Part shown: positions 8,249 through 17,534 of the stretch, piece by piece
How positions within the stretch are numbered: the stretch's first letter is position 1
How the letters are laid out: each line of letters begins with the position of its first letter
DNA from: GCA-003244245 sp052390495
Lineage (GTDB): Bacteria > Actinomycetota > Actinomycetes > Mycobacteriales > Pseudonocardiaceae
Direction: 5' to 3'
Length of the DNA stretch: 64,000 bases
Assembly: GCA_052390495.1 (NCBI GenBank)
Contig: JBQTGW010000002.1
Location: 1 to 64,000 of the forward strand
The notes under the pieces: model-generated
Database searches by the model: none
What the model was told of the DNA's origin: nothing
What the model saw: only the letters and a program-made list of their open reading frames with translations
Position numbers and translations under genes: made by a program

Positions 8249-8875
8249 TCAAGGGCCGAACACCGTCGGGTCGGGCAGGCGGCTGCCTGCCACGATCTCG
8301 TCGAGGAAAGGCTCGAAGGCGTCGAGGTCGGCGGTAGTGAAAGGCACCCCCTCGGGCGGCAGGCACCCGTCGGCCTCATAAGCGTGCACCCCGACAACCC
8401 GGACGGCATCGTCCTGCTCGGTCATGAAACCCACTGTCTTCTCGGAAGGACGGCCATCGACCAGGCGCCCAGTGAAACCGAAGCGCAGGCCATCCCGGCC
8501 AGCCACCGTGGCCGCTACCGGCGGGACGGTGGTGAACTCGTAACCGGCCGGGCAGCCCTGCTGACGGTCCTCGGCGATAGTGGCGTAGTGGTCGGCGACC
8601 CGCTGCGCCAGGGTCTGGCCGTCCCCACCGCGGTGGTCGGTGAGCTCGATGACACCGATGGTGCTACCGCCCCGTTCGATGCACAGTAGCGGGGCGTCGC
8701 CCTCGCAGTTGCGCAACCGGAAACCGCCGCCCACCTCGAGATCGAGACCGGGGTCGTTCCAGTCGGCGGCGAGCGGCGGCGCGGTCGTGGTCGTCGATGG
8801 CGGGGCCGACTCGGGGTTGTCGACGCAGGCAGACAGGGACAGCAGCATGACAAGCGCACAGAGGCGTCGGATCAC
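8249..8875 (-). CDS. Putative lipoprotein of unknown function
   Basis: 208 aa from a GTG at 8875. The signal is RRLCALVMLLSLSAC with lipobox LSAC (Cys16), so the mature protein should be lipid-anchored outside the membrane. A Ser/Thr/Pro linker (APPSTTTTAPP) leads to a compact domain with four cysteines (NCEGD, LLCIERGG, QQGCPAGYE, DGCLPPEGV), probably two disulfides. A TATACC hexamer just upstream fits a -10 box of a short-leader transcript. The family is not recognised. Confidence 0.8.
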   Translation of the reverse strand: MIRRLCALVMLLSLSACVDNPESAPPSTTTTAPPLAADWNDPGLDLEVGGGFRLRNCEGDAPLLCIERGGSTIGVIELTDHRGGDGQTLAQRVADHYATIAEDRQQGCPAGYEFTTVPPVAATVAGRDGLRFGFTGRLVDGRPSEKTVGFMTEQDDAVRVVGVHAYEADGCLPPEGVPFTTADLDAFEPFLDEIVAGSRLPDPTVFGP

Positions 8876-8950
8876 AACTGATGGTATAGCCGAGAGATTG
8901 CCGGTATGGTGCAGACCAGCTCAAGGGCGCCGCCCAGTATGATCAGAGCC

Positions 8951-9211
8951 GTGTCGGACTCCAACCGTGACATCGGAACTCGCATAACCATGCTGGAGAA
9001 CCAGGTTGCCGAGCTCCACGAGCTACTCACCAGTGCCCGCGCTGATGCTGCCGCGGCCCGCTATCTGGCCGCCGGCGCCGACCGTGACCTGTCGGAGGCC
9101 CGCGCTGAGCTGCGGAAATCCCGCGCTGAGCTGCGCGCCTACGCCAAGGCCCGCAACATCCCGCTGCTGGAGGACATAGACCTGGGGGACATTGACGCGG
9201 AGCGGGATTAG
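8951..9211 (+). CDS. Small coiled-coil protein preceding selA
   Basis: 86 aa from the GTG at 8951 (SDSNRDIGTRITMLENQVAE follows); an ATG at 8939 is also possible. The whole chain is predicted helical with leucine heptads (LENQVAELHELL, DLSEARAELRKSRAELRAY) and ends in an acidic tail (LLEDIDLGDIDAERD). It ends 11 bp before selA and may be cotranscribed with selA-selB. No link to selenium metabolism is known to me. Confidence 0.6.
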   Translation: MSDSNRDIGTRITMLENQVAELHELLTSARADAAAARYLAAGADRDLSEARAELRKSRAELRAYAKARNIPLLEDIDLGDIDAERD

Positions 9212-9222
9212 GGCGCGCCGAA

Positions 9223-10557
9223 GTGGATCTCAGGCGGCGCGTCCCGCGAACCGACGCGGTGCTGGCCCAACCAGCCCTCGCGGCAGCCGCCGACAAGCTT
9301 GGGCGCCCGCTGGTGAAGCGCGCGGTGACCGCAGCCCAGCAGCGGGTCCGGGAAGGCGCGCTGTCCCCGGACAACATCGTCGCCGACGTGCTGGCCGGAC
9401 TGCCGGACACCGCGACCAGTGTGCGTTCAGTACTCAATGCCACCGGCGTGCTGCTGCACACCAACCTCGGCCGGGCGCCACTGTCCGCAGCCGCGATCGA
9501 GGCTTTAAGCACCGCGGCGGGCACCACCGACGTCGAGCTCGACCTGACCACCGGCGGGCGCGGACGGCGCGGCGCGGGAGCGCTGGACGCCCTGGCCGAC
9601 GCGGTGCCTGCCGCCCAGCAAGTGCACGTGGTGAACAACGGCGCCGCTGCGCTGGTACTCGCCGCCACCGCGCTGGCCGCCGGACGCGAGATCGTCATCT
9701 CCCGTGGCGAGCTGGTGGAGATCGGCGACGGATTCCGCATTCCCGACCTGCTGGCCTGCACCGGGGCCCGGCTGCGCGAGGTCGGCACCACGAACCGGGC
9801 GCACCTGAGCGACTACACAGCGACCATCGGGCCGAACACCGGTTTCGTGCTCAAGGTCCACTCGTCCAACTTCCGCATCACCGGGTTCACCTCATCTGTA
9901 CCGGTCAACGAGCTGACCGGGCTGGGCGTGCCGGTCGTCGTCGACATCGGTTCGGGGCTGCTCGCCCCGCACTCGACGCTGCCCGAGGAGCCGAATGCCG
10001 CCACCGCGCTGGCCCAGGGCGCCGACCTGGTCACGGCCAGTGGAGACAAGCTGCTCGGCGGTCCGCAAGCCGGGCTGCTGCTGGGTTCGGCAGAGCTGGT
10101 GGCCCAGCTGCGGCGCCACCCGCTGGCCAGGGCGCTGCGAGTGGACAAGCTCACCCTGGCCGCGCTGGAGGCCACCTTGAGAGGACCCGCGACGCCCACC
10201 GCGGCGGCGTTGGCCGCCGACCCGGCAACGCTGCAACGCCGGGCAGCGGCGATCGCGACGGCACTGCGTACCCACGGCATCGACGCGACGGCGGTAGCGG
10301 CGCAGGCCACCGTCGGCGGTGGCGGCGCGCCGGGCGTGATGCTACCCAGCGCCGCGATCAGCCTGCCGGTGCGTTTCGCCGCGGCGCTACGCCGAGGCGC
10401 ACCGGCTACGGGCGCCGGGGGCGCGGGCACCCCGGCCGTGCTCGGCCGGCTCGAACACGGCCGCTGCCTTCTGGACCTGCGCGCACTACCCCCCGACCAG
10501 GACGCTGCACTCAGCGCAGCCGTGGTCGCAGCGGCGGCCCAGTCATGCATGTCGTAG
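9223..10557 (+). CDS. selA: L-seryl-tRNA(Sec) selenium transferase
   Basis: 444 aa, GTG start. This PLP enzyme converts Ser-tRNA(Sec) to Sec-tRNA(Sec) using selenophosphate. Features seen: NATGVLLHTNLGRAPLS, the HVVNNGAAAL loop, VVVDIGSG, and the PLP lysine in ASGDKLLGGPQAG. The start is placed at the beginning of the conserved N-terminal helices; selB overlaps its end. selD and the tRNA(Sec) gene are not in the window. Confidence 0.95.
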   Translation: MDLRRRVPRTDAVLAQPALAAAADKLGRPLVKRAVTAAQQRVREGALSPDNIVADVLAGLPDTATSVRSVLNATGVLLHTNLGRAPLSAAAIEALSTAAGTTDVELDLTTGGRGRRGAGALDALADAVPAAQQVHVVNNGAAALVLAATALAAGREIVISRGELVEIGDGFRIPDLLACTGARLREVGTTNRAHLSDYTATIGPNTGFVLKVHSSNFRITGFTSSVPVNELTGLGVPVVVDIGSGLLAPHSTLPEEPNAATALAQGADLVTASGDKLLGGPQAGLLLGSAELVAQLRRHPLARALRVDKLTLAALEATLRGPATPTAAALAADPATLQRRAAAIATALRTHGIDATAVAAQATVGGGGAPGVMLPSAAISLPVRFAAALRRGAPATGAGGAGTPAVLGRLEHGRCLLDLRALPPDQDAALSAAVVAAAAQSCMS

Positions 10558-12326
10558 CGACCGCGGGACACGTCGACCACGGCAAGTCCACCCTGGTCCG
10601 GGCGCTGACCGGGATGGAGCCCGACCGGTGGGCGGAGGAACGCCGCCGCGGCATGACCATCGACCTCGGATTCGCCTGGACCACCCTGCCCACCGGGCCG
10701 ACGGTGGCGTTCGTCGACGTGCCCGGCCACGAGCGGTTCGTCCCCAACATGCTGGCCGGCATCGGCCCGGTGCCCGCCGTCATGCTCGTCGTTGCCGCCG
10801 ACGAGGGCTGGATGCCGCAGTCCCGCGAGCACCTGGAGGCGCTGCACGCGCTCGGCGTCCGGCATGGCCTGCTGGTGGTGACCCGCAGCGATCTGATGGA
10901 TCCCGAGCTGGCCCGCGAGGAGGCGCTGGAGCACCTGGCAGGCTCGTCGCTGGGTGAGGTCCCGGCGGTGTGTGTCTCGGGCACCACCGGCGCGGGTCTG
11001 GACGAGCTGCGCGCCGCGTTGGGCGAGTTGGTCGCCGGGCTGCCCACCCCGGACGTCGGCGCGGACCTGCGGCTGTGGGTGGACCGGGCGTTCACCATCC
11101 GCGGCGCGGGGACCGTCGTCACCGGCACGTTAGCCGCCGGAACGCTGCGGGTGGGCGACGAGCTCGAGCTGTCCCCCTCCGGCCGGCCGGTGGCGGTGCG
11201 AGGGTTGCAGTCACTGGGCGTGGCGACGAAGTCGGTAGCTGCCGTGGCGCGCGTGGCGGTCAACCTGCGCGGGCTGCCACGCGACGCCGTGCGCCGCGGG
11301 CACGCCCTGCTCACCCCCGGCACCTGGGTACGCACCCGCACCGTCGATGTCCGGCTGGCCGGTGCCGCAGCAACCGAGCTACCGCAGCAGGTGGTGCTGC
11401 ACATCGGTGCCGCGGCAGTGCCCGCACGGGTCCGTCCGCTCGGCACCGACACCGCCCGGCTGGGTCTGGCCGAGCCGCTGCCGTTGCGGATCGGCGACCG
11501 CACGCTGATCCGCGATCCCGGCACCCGCACCGTCCCCGCCGGGGCCACCGTGCTGGACGTGCGCCCACCCGGGCTGAGCCGCCGTGGCGCAGCCGCCGCC
11601 CGCGCCGCGGAACTGTCCACGATGACCGGCACCGCTGATGGGGCCGCTGAGCTGTGCCGCCGAGGTCTGATTCGCCGTGACGACCTGGTCGCGATGGGAG
11701 CGCCCGTGCCGGCCGATGCGGTCGAAGCGGGCGGCTGGCTGATCGACCGCGACGTTCTCGCCGCGCGGGCCGCCTGGCTCGCGACCGCTATCGCCGCGCA
11801 CGCCACCGCGAACCCGCTGGAGCCCGGGATGCCGCTGGAAACCGCGCGCCAGCTCACCGGGATGCCTGAAACGCGGCTCGTCGAGCTCCTGCTCACCCCC
11901 GCGATGACCGTCGCCGAAGGACGGGTGCACGCCGGCCGTCCGGACACCGGGCTACCGGCCGCGCTCCAGCGGACCATCGACGACCTCCGCGCCGAACTCA
12001 TTCAGCGGCCCTTCGCCGCACCCGAGGCAAGCCGACTCACCGAGCTCGGCTTGGGCGCCAAGGAACTCGCCGCGGCCGTCCGGGCAGGCGAGCTGCTCAA
12101 AGTCGCCGACGGGATTTACCTCGCCCCGGGCGCCGACGCTGCCGCCGCCGAGCGGCTGCGTGCCCTACCTGCGCCGTTCACCCTCAGCCAGGCCCGCCAG
12201 GCACTGGACACCACCCGCCGCGTCGCAGTCCCGATCATGGAGCTACTCGCCCGGCACGGGATTAGCCGCCAGCTCCCCGACGGCACCCATGTGCTGCGCA
12301 CCCGTGAGTGGCAATGTGAGCTATAG
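10545..12326 (+). CDS. selB: Selenocysteine-specific elongation factor
   Basis: 593 aa. ATG at 10545 overlaps the selA stop by 13 bp. The GTPase domain has G1 GHVDHGKSTLVRAL, G2 in RGMTIDLGFAW, G3 DVPGHERFVPNM and G4 TRSDL (more usually TKxDL). EF-Tu-like beta barrels follow to ~residue 390, then the winged-helix repeats that bind the SECIS hairpin, ending in the short helix GISRQLPDGTHVLRT. It delivers Sec-tRNA to UGA codons. Confidence 0.95.
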   Translation: MHVVATAGHVDHGKSTLVRALTGMEPDRWAEERRRGMTIDLGFAWTTLPTGPTVAFVDVPGHERFVPNMLAGIGPVPAVMLVVAADEGWMPQSREHLEALHALGVRHGLLVVTRSDLMDPELAREEALEHLAGSSLGEVPAVCVSGTTGAGLDELRAALGELVAGLPTPDVGADLRLWVDRAFTIRGAGTVVTGTLAAGTLRVGDELELSPSGRPVAVRGLQSLGVATKSVAAVARVAVNLRGLPRDAVRRGHALLTPGTWVRTRTVDVRLAGAAATELPQQVVLHIGAAAVPARVRPLGTDTARLGLAEPLPLRIGDRTLIRDPGTRTVPAGATVLDVRPPGLSRRGAAAARAAELSTMTGTADGAAELCRRGLIRRDDLVAMGAPVPADAVEAGGWLIDRDVLAARAAWLATAIAAHATANPLEPGMPLETARQLTGMPETRLVELLLTPAMTVAEGRVHAGRPDTGLPAALQRTIDDLRAELIQRPFAAPEASRLTELGLGAKELAAAVRAGELLKVADGIYLAPGADAAAAERLRALPAPFTLSQARQALDTTRRVAVPIMELLARHGISRQLPDGTHVLRTREWQCEL

Positions 12327-12346
12327 CGACGATCGCCACTCACGGG
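12301..12346 (+). terminator. Hairpin over the selB stop codon
   Basis: CCCGTGAGTGGC (12301-12312) is perfectly complementary to GCCACTCACGGG (12335-12346) across a 22-nt loop. The stem begins inside the last selB codons. There is no uridine run, as is usual in high-GC actinobacteria. It probably ends the selAB transcript. Confidence 0.6.
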
Positions 12347-12395
12347 GTAACTCTGTCTCCGGAGAGTCAAGCCACCACCTTTCAAGGAGGAACCC

Positions 12396-12962
12396 ATGGC
12401 AGTTAAATGCCAACCTGCCCAGCGCAACCAGATCCGCGCCTTTCGAGCCGGGCAGTACGTGTTGATCGTCGCGGAGGGTGAGCTGCCCACACCCGGCTTC
12501 GTCGTCGACATCGTGCCAAGCTTGTTGAAGATCTTTCCGCAGCAGTTCAACTTGGTGCAGTGTCCCCTTCCGGGGGTCTTCCCGCAGGTCATCACTCCCT
12601 ACCGCTACGCGGAATCGGTCCGCTTCCCGCCAGACCAGGACACAGTGACGGTCCATCACGCCGACGGCAGCGACGCGGTCAAGATCGAAGAATGCCCAGC
12701 GGAACTTGCCGGCTACAGCCAAGCGATCAAGGGAGACGAGACCCGGTCCTGCCCTCCGGGCGCTGACGAGGCCACCGGCTTCTCGAAGAACCTCAGCTTC
12801 GACGAGGCATTCACAAATGCGGTGAACAGTCTTCCGCCGATCGAGCCTCCGGTGGCAGACGCGTTGTCGCGAGTTCAGGTTGTCGAGATCGGTGGCCTGT
12901 TCGGCGGCATCGCAGGCTTCAACGACCTGTTCGTCCGCATCTGCCGCACCCACGACGGCTGA
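12396..12962 (+). CDS. Conserved hypothetical protein, 188 aa
   Basis: It has a very strong ribosome site (CAAGGAGGAACCC) before ATG 12396. The first half is beta-rich and soluble (GQYVLIVAEGELPTPGFVVD), with no signal peptide or membrane helix. The second half carries FSKNLSFDEAFTNAVNSLPP and ends RVQVVEIGGLFGGIAGFNDLFVRI. Three of the four cysteines lie in the middle and C-terminal parts. I do not recognise a catalytic motif. It stands alone after the selB terminator. Confidence 0.7.
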   Translation: MAVKCQPAQRNQIRAFRAGQYVLIVAEGELPTPGFVVDIVPSLLKIFPQQFNLVQCPLPGVFPQVITPYRYAESVRFPPDQDTVTVHHADGSDAVKIEECPAELAGYSQAIKGDETRSCPPGADEATGFSKNLSFDEAFTNAVNSLPPIEPPVADALSRVQVVEIGGLFGGIAGFNDLFVRICRTHDG

Positions 12963-13032
12963 CCAGTACGCACGCGTCGCGCTGCCGTCGGTCCTACCCC
13001 GGATCGGCGGCAGCGCCTTCGACTGAGTAGGC

Positions 13033-13698
13033 GTGATCTCTGCGGCGCCGCAAGAGGTAGGCTGCGGACGAGGAGCGACGACCAGTGGTCCGCTCGTACA
13101 CCTGGTCGGCAAGGGGTCACAGTTGGAAAATGGTCGAGCAGTCGCGGTTGGTGGATTAATCGTCGCCATCATCGGGACGATCGCTACGGTCATCGGCGTA
13201 TGGCTGCAATTTCGGCAGACTCAGCCACCTGAATCAAACACGACCACAGCTACTTCCGATACGGTGAGCAACGGAATGATAGCGAAAGAAAACGCCAGAA
13301 CCCTCCAGGAAGTATTCGGCTCCGCACAGAACGGGAATTGTCGTGATGCAGACTCCGGCCATGCGGCACACGACGTAGAAGTCCAACACTGCACTTTCTC
13401 TAATTCTTCCGTCTATCTCCTCCTGCACAAGTACTCAGGGGTAGATGAAGCCGATTACATGGTGCAGTATACAAGCTCGCAGAAATATCGATCAGACCTC
13501 AACGATTCCGACGGCCGACTCTGCGCGAAAATTTATGTGGACACATTTACCGGGAACGATGGAGTCACTTACAACAGGAAGATCGTACATTTTTTGTCGA
13601 CGCTCTTCCTGGCGGAAGTCCACGCCCCCGCCGAGCTGTACAGCAAAGCCGATATCGAGCAGGTCAATGTTTATTTCAACCCGGACCTCGCCTGCTAG
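13033..13698 (+). CDS. Single-pass membrane-anchored hypothetical protein
   Basis: 221 aa if started at the GTG at 13033. A TTG at 13123, preceded by AAGGGG, would give MENGRAVAVGG directly before the transmembrane helix (GGLIVAIIGTIATVIGVWL) and is at least as likely. The outer domain (~145 aa) has four cysteines (GNCRDAD, VQHCTF, GRLCAKI, terminal LAC). Base composition is clearly more AT-rich than its neighbours (runs such as TACATTTTTTGTCG), suggesting recent acquisition. Family unknown. Confidence 0.65.
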   Translation: MISAAPQEVGCGRGATTSGPLVHLVGKGSQLENGRAVAVGGLIVAIIGTIATVIGVWLQFRQTQPPESNTTTATSDTVSNGMIAKENARTLQEVFGSAQNGNCRDADSGHAAHDVEVQHCTFSNSSVYLLLHKYSGVDEADYMVQYTSSQKYRSDLNDSDGRLCAKIYVDTFTGNDGVTYNRKIVHFLSTLFLAEVHAPAELYSKADIEQVNVYFNPDLAC

Positions 13699-13803
13699 CG
13701 GCCTTGGTCACTAGCGCGGCGGGGACAGTTCCACGGCATTCGGCGCAGGTAGCTCGCTGGTCAGCTCCACGCCCTCGGCCGGGAAGTCGATCACATACGC
13801 GGC

Positions 13804-14573
13804 CTACTCTCCTCCGTGTCCTGGGACCTGGGATACCCGGAGGTATCCGAGGAACAAGCCCGCGCCGCGCATACCTACGGAAGCGTGATCGACCATCCCT
13901 CGCTATGCGCGTGGGCTCGGGCGTTGCAGGCCACTGTCATGTTCTGGACTGGTCGTCCACGTCGAGCCGTGAGCCTGGTGACCACGGCGCTGGAGACCTC
14001 ACCGGTAGGCACGGCTCGGGCTCGACTGCACTCGGTACAGGCCCGCTCACTTGCGCTGATCGGTGCCCGGCAAGAGGTACGCACCGCGCTCGACGCTGCA
14101 ACAGATGAGTTACATCGAGCCGGAGATGATCCTTCCTCGACGAGATCGGCGGCGAACTCGGGTTCGACCACTCGCGCCGTGCGCTTTCGGCTGGTGCATC
14201 GTTTGTCGCTCTATGCGACGGTGAGCGGGCCGAAGTCGAGGCCACCACTGCCCTGCAACTGTTCAGCGAGTTGCCCGAACAAGACCGTTGGGCAGCCGGT
14301 GAACTCAGCGCGCGGGTAGATCTCGCCACGGCTCGTACCCTGTGTGGCGATCTCGCCGGAGCTGAAAACGCACTCCTCCCCGTCTTCGCACTGGATCCAG
14401 AATGGCGCACCGAAGCCGTGTCTCGGCGGCTCACTAGCCTTGGGCGGATACTCGGTGTGGCTCGCTACCGAAACGCGGTAGAAGCAGGTCGCATAGGAGA
14501 GGCAATTGAGGACTTCACCGCTCACAGCCTCCCCCATAGCGCTACTCGGGCTATCGTTGATTCCGCCAAGTGA
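13804..14573 (+). pseudogene. Headless, frameshifted TPR-type transcriptional regulator
   Basis: The first frame (LLSSVSWDLGYPEVSEEQAR through ALDAATDELHRAGDD) and the second (FLDEIGGELGFDHSRRALSA through ATRAIVDSAK-stop) form one continuous TPR domain of a common actinobacterial regulator, interrupted by one single-base shift near 14130. The N-terminal HTH domain is absent: upstream of 13804 the similarity ends abruptly. It therefore cannot bind DNA. It is one of at least four regulator relics in the window. Confidence 0.8.
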
Positions 14574-14577
14574 GCGA

Positions 14578-15621
14578 TCACGAAGTACCGCAGCGGTCAG
14601 CCTCCCGCGCGTCCCAGATCCCGAGGATTGCATTCTCTTTGCCCGGATCGATACCTTGCTCAGACGCCCGTTCGTGCCCGACCGATGGTTCTCGGGACTG
14701 CATCCATTTCCACGTGTCTGTTGCGGTATTCCGAAGGTACCGGTTTCCGAGCCCTACGGCGCGGGCTCGGGATGAGTCCACGGCCCAGGCCCCCGCGTAA
14801 GTGCGCCATAGCGGCAGTTCGGTCCACTGTGCAATGCCCTGCGCTACCAGCCACGGCTCATCGGTGATCCACTCGAAGTACGCATCCGAGCCGGTGACAT
14901 CTCGACAGGCGGTCAGCAGGTCCGACATAGGGTCGTACCCAGGCGCCGTGACGTTGAAGGGACCCACCGGGCCCGCGGCGGTCCGACGCGCACCGTCAGC
15001 CACGCCGCGAACATCGACGGGTTGGATCACACGGTCCGGTCGCCCCGGCGCGAGAACCCGACCACCGCGCGCCACCCGACGCAGCCACCACGGAAGCCGA
15101 CCCACGTACTCTCGCGGGCCGATGATGACGCCGGGTCGAAGAAACACACTCCGGTCCGGCCCGAAGGTCTCCAACACGGCCCGTTCCGAACCGGCCTTCG
15201 TGAACCCATACACGGACGGGCCCGGGTCTCCGTCGTACCCAAAATCGGACCCAGCGTCGGGTGGGCAGTCCAGCACTGGGGAGTCCTCGGTCAGCGGCAC
15301 GGTCGGCCAGCCCTGATACACCGACACCGTTGACACGAACACGTATCGACCGGCCACCGGTTCTAGAGCGCGGGCCACAGTGAGCACCTCTCGCGGCACG
15401 TAACCCGAGGTGTCCACTGCCGCGTCCCACGGTCCGGCGTCCGCAAGCCTGGTCAGGTCCGCAACGCTCGTGCGATCGCCCCGCACGAAAGCCACCCCGG
15501 ACGCATCCGCACCCGACTGCCCGCGCCGGAAGGTGGTCACCTCCCAGCCGCGCGCCACCGCGGCCTCGGCCACCGTACGACCGAGGAACCACGAACCACC
15601 CAGGACGAGCAGACGAGCCAC
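14578..15621 (-). CDS. NAD-dependent epimerase/dehydratase (extended SDR)
   Basis: 347 aa from GTG 15621, chosen because the nucleotide-binding strand starts at once (ARLLVLGGSWFLGRTVAEAA). The motif is GGSWFLG rather than GxxGxxG, as in CSP41-like atypical SDRs. VSTVSVYQGWP supplies the catalytic Ser/Tyr region and SVYGFTKAGSERAV the YxxxK-like motif (Tyr-Gly-Phe-Thr-Lys). LRPGVIIGPREYVGRLPWWL shapes the substrate pocket. It probably acts on a nucleotide sugar or similar substrate, not identifiable here. It ends 4 bp from the convergent regulator relic. Confidence 0.85.
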   Translation of the reverse strand: MARLLVLGGSWFLGRTVAEAAVARGWEVTTFRRGQSGADASGVAFVRGDRTSVADLTRLADAGPWDAAVDTSGYVPREVLTVARALEPVAGRYVFVSTVSVYQGWPTVPLTEDSPVLDCPPDAGSDFGYDGDPGPSVYGFTKAGSERAVLETFGPDRSVFLRPGVIIGPREYVGRLPWWLRRVARGGRVLAPGRPDRVIQPVDVRGVADGARRTAAGPVGPFNVTAPGYDPMSDLLTACRDVTGSDAYFEWITDEPWLVAQGIAQWTELPLWRTYAGAWAVDSSRARAVGLGNRYLRNTATDTWKWMQSREPSVGHERASEQGIDPGKENAILGIWDAREADRCGTS

Positions 15622-15641
15622 ACCGCTATCTAACGCAGGTG

Positions 15642-16403
15642 TCAGCTTTGTCGAAAGCCCCGGCCGGTTCGGTGCCGGATGTCCGGGGTGCGGTCCAGCC
15701 CGCAGTCGCCGCAGAGACCACCGTCGGGGAGCCGGTAGTACAAACAACAGCTGCGCCGGCGGAACTCGTCGAGCGTGCCGGAGGCGCCGAGAGTGGCGGT
15801 GCCTGCCAGCGGGGGAACCTCGAGCAGCCGCAGCACCACCGCCATGGTCAGCGGGTCGTCAACACCGGGGTTGGCAGCGCCATGGTCGTCAACAACACCG
15901 CGCTGGAGCACCCGCAGAGTACCGGCCAGCGCGGATGCGACGTTGCCCCACAGCAACCCGAGGGCGATGGGCTGCTCGGCCCGCAGCTCCTCGGCTAGCG
16001 GTTGGAGCACATTTCGAATCGCGATGCGTTCGACCAGCGCGGCAACCTCGCGAGCGTCCTCGGTGGCGATCCAGCCGCCGGGGTCCGGGATACACGGCTC
16101 GATCCCGCCGTCGGCGCGGAGCTGCCACTGCATCGGGGCGGGCAGGTCCGGCACGATCCCGACGGTCGCGAGACACCCCAGTACCGGTGACCAGAGCCGC
16201 GCCGCCATGCCTTGGAACAGGATGGACGCGGCGACCCGACCGTCCTGGGTACCAAGCCGACCCGCCGCGGAGCTGATCCGCTCGGCCACTGACAGCGATG
16301 CGTTGTCCGGTTGGCCCAGGTGCACAGCGAAGAACGGCCCAAATGAAGCCAGCGCGACGAGCGCCGCCGTCACGTCAGCCGGGTCGGCCCGGCGCATCAG
16401 CAC
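15642..16403 (-). CDS. FhuF-like (2Fe-2S) protein, probable ferric-siderophore reductase
   Basis: 253 aa, GTG start. The C-terminus has the FhuF-type cluster motif RRSCCLYYRLPDGGLCGDCGL (four cysteines as CC-x10-C-x2-C), which holds a 2Fe-2S centre used to reduce iron in imported siderophores at the inner face of the membrane. The N-terminal part fits the FhuF/IucA-like helical fold (ILFQGMAARLWSPVLG). The gene ends 20 bp before the epimerase start and may be cotranscribed with it. No siderophore transporter lies next to it. Confidence 0.85.
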   Translation of the reverse strand: MLMRRADPADVTAALVALASFGPFFAVHLGQPDNASLSVAERISSAAGRLGTQDGRVAASILFQGMAARLWSPVLGCLATVGIVPDLPAPMQWQLRADGGIEPCIPDPGGWIATEDAREVAALVERIAIRNVLQPLAEELRAEQPIALGLLWGNVASALAGTLRVLQRGVVDDHGAANPGVDDPLTMAVVLRLLEVPPLAGTATLGASGTLDEFRRRSCCLYYRLPDGGLCGDCGLDRTPDIRHRTGRGFRQS

Positions 16404-16442
16404 CTGCGGCCACTCGGCACTGACGTGGTTGTGCGGCTCAGC

Positions 16443-17534
16443 TCAGTGCCCATTGTCTTGGCGGCGCCCATTGTCTTGGTGGCACAGCGTCTCGGCGATC
16501 TGGTAGGTGTTCAGGGCAGCGCCCTTGCGCAGGTTGTCCCCGCAGACGAAGAAGTCCAGGGTGTTAGGGAAGTCCAGCGCCTGACGGATCCGGCCCACGT
16601 AGGTGGGATCGGCACCGACCACCGCAGCCGGAGTCGGCCACACTCCCGCCGCCGGGTCGTCGGCCAGCACGATGCTCGGCTCCGCGGCGAACACCTTTCT
16701 CACCCGCCCGGCGGTGACAGAACGGGCGAAGACCGCATGTACCGCCAGCGCATGGGTGGTGACCACGGGAACGCGCACGCAGGTGGCCGACACCTTGAGG
16801 TCCGGGATGCCGAGGATCTTGCGGGACTCGTTGCGGACCTTGAGCTCCTCCGAGCTCCACCCGTCCTCCTTGAGCGAGCCCGCCCACGGCACCACGTTCA
16901 TCGCCAGCGGCGCCGGGAACGGTGACTGGGCAGCCAGCCCGGCAGCGGCCAACGCCTCCGCGACGTCACCGCCACGCACTCCGATGTCCTTGCCTGCCAC
17001 CGCCGCGAGTTCGGCGTAAAGCTGATCCACGCCCTGTTGGCCAGCGCCGGAGGCGGCCTGGTAGCTGGCCACGACCAGTTCGGTGAGCCCGAACTCACGG
17101 TGCAGCGCACCCAGCGCCGTCATCATCGATAGAGTCGTGCAGTTGGGGTTGGAGATGATCCCCTTCGGCCTGTTCGACGCGTCCACTGCGTTCACCTCGG
17201 GGACCACCAGCGGCACCTCGGGGTCCATCCGGAACGCACCGGAGTTGTCCACCGCGACCGCGCCCCGCTCGACGGCGATCGGGGCCCACTGCGCTGAGAT
17301 CTCATCCGGGACGTCAAACAATGCGATGTCCACGCCGTCGAAAGCACCTGGAGCTAACTGCACAACAGTGCACTCCACCCCCCGTACAGTGATCTTCTTT
17401 CCGGCTGAGCGGGCCGAGGCGATCAGCCTGATCTCGCCCCACGGCACCGTCGGCCGCGAGTTGATAATGTCGATCATCACGGTGCCGACCGCGCCGGTGG
17501 CTCCGACGATCGCCAGGGTAGGCGCCGCCTTCAC
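16443..17534 (-). CDS. asd: Aspartate-semialdehyde dehydrogenase
   Basis: 363 aa. It reduces aspartyl phosphate to aspartate semialdehyde, the second step to lysine/DAP, methionine and threonine. NADPH loop AIVGATGAVGTVM; catalytic cysteine in SNPNCTTLSMM; ASYQAASGAGQQGVDQL; substrate residues in ATCVRVPVVTTHALA. Its ATG overlaps the lysC stop by 4 bp. The C-terminus carries a small duplication, QDNGRRQDNG, absent from typical family members. Confidence 0.97.
   Translation of the reverse strand: MKAAPTLAIVGATGAVGTVMIDIINSRPTVPWGEIRLIASARSAGKKITVRGVECTVVQLAPGAFDGVDIALFDVPDEISAQWAPIAVERGAVAVDNSGAFRMDPEVPLVVPEVNAVDASNRPKGIISNPNCTTLSMMTALGALHREFGLTELVVASYQAASGAGQQGVDQLYAELAAVAGKDIGVRGGDVAEALAAAGLAAQSPFPAPLAMNVVPWAGSLKEDGWSSEELKVRNESRKILGIPDLKVSATCVRVPVVTTHALAVHAVFARSVTAGRVRKVFAAEPSIVLADDPAAGVWPTPAAVVGADPTYVGRIRQALDFPNTLDFFVCGDNLRKGAALNTYQIAETLCHQDNGRRQDNGH

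Noticed and set aside
8880..9222. tRNA(Sec) gene near selA
   Set aside because: I searched by eye for a ~95-nt class-II tRNA with a UCA anticodon before and after selAB and found none.
13708..13795. Minus-strand frame VIDFPAEGVELTSELPAPNA
   Set aside because: It reads well but has no start or ribosome site and overlaps the 5' edge of a regulator relic; it may be debris of another gene, which cannot be supported.
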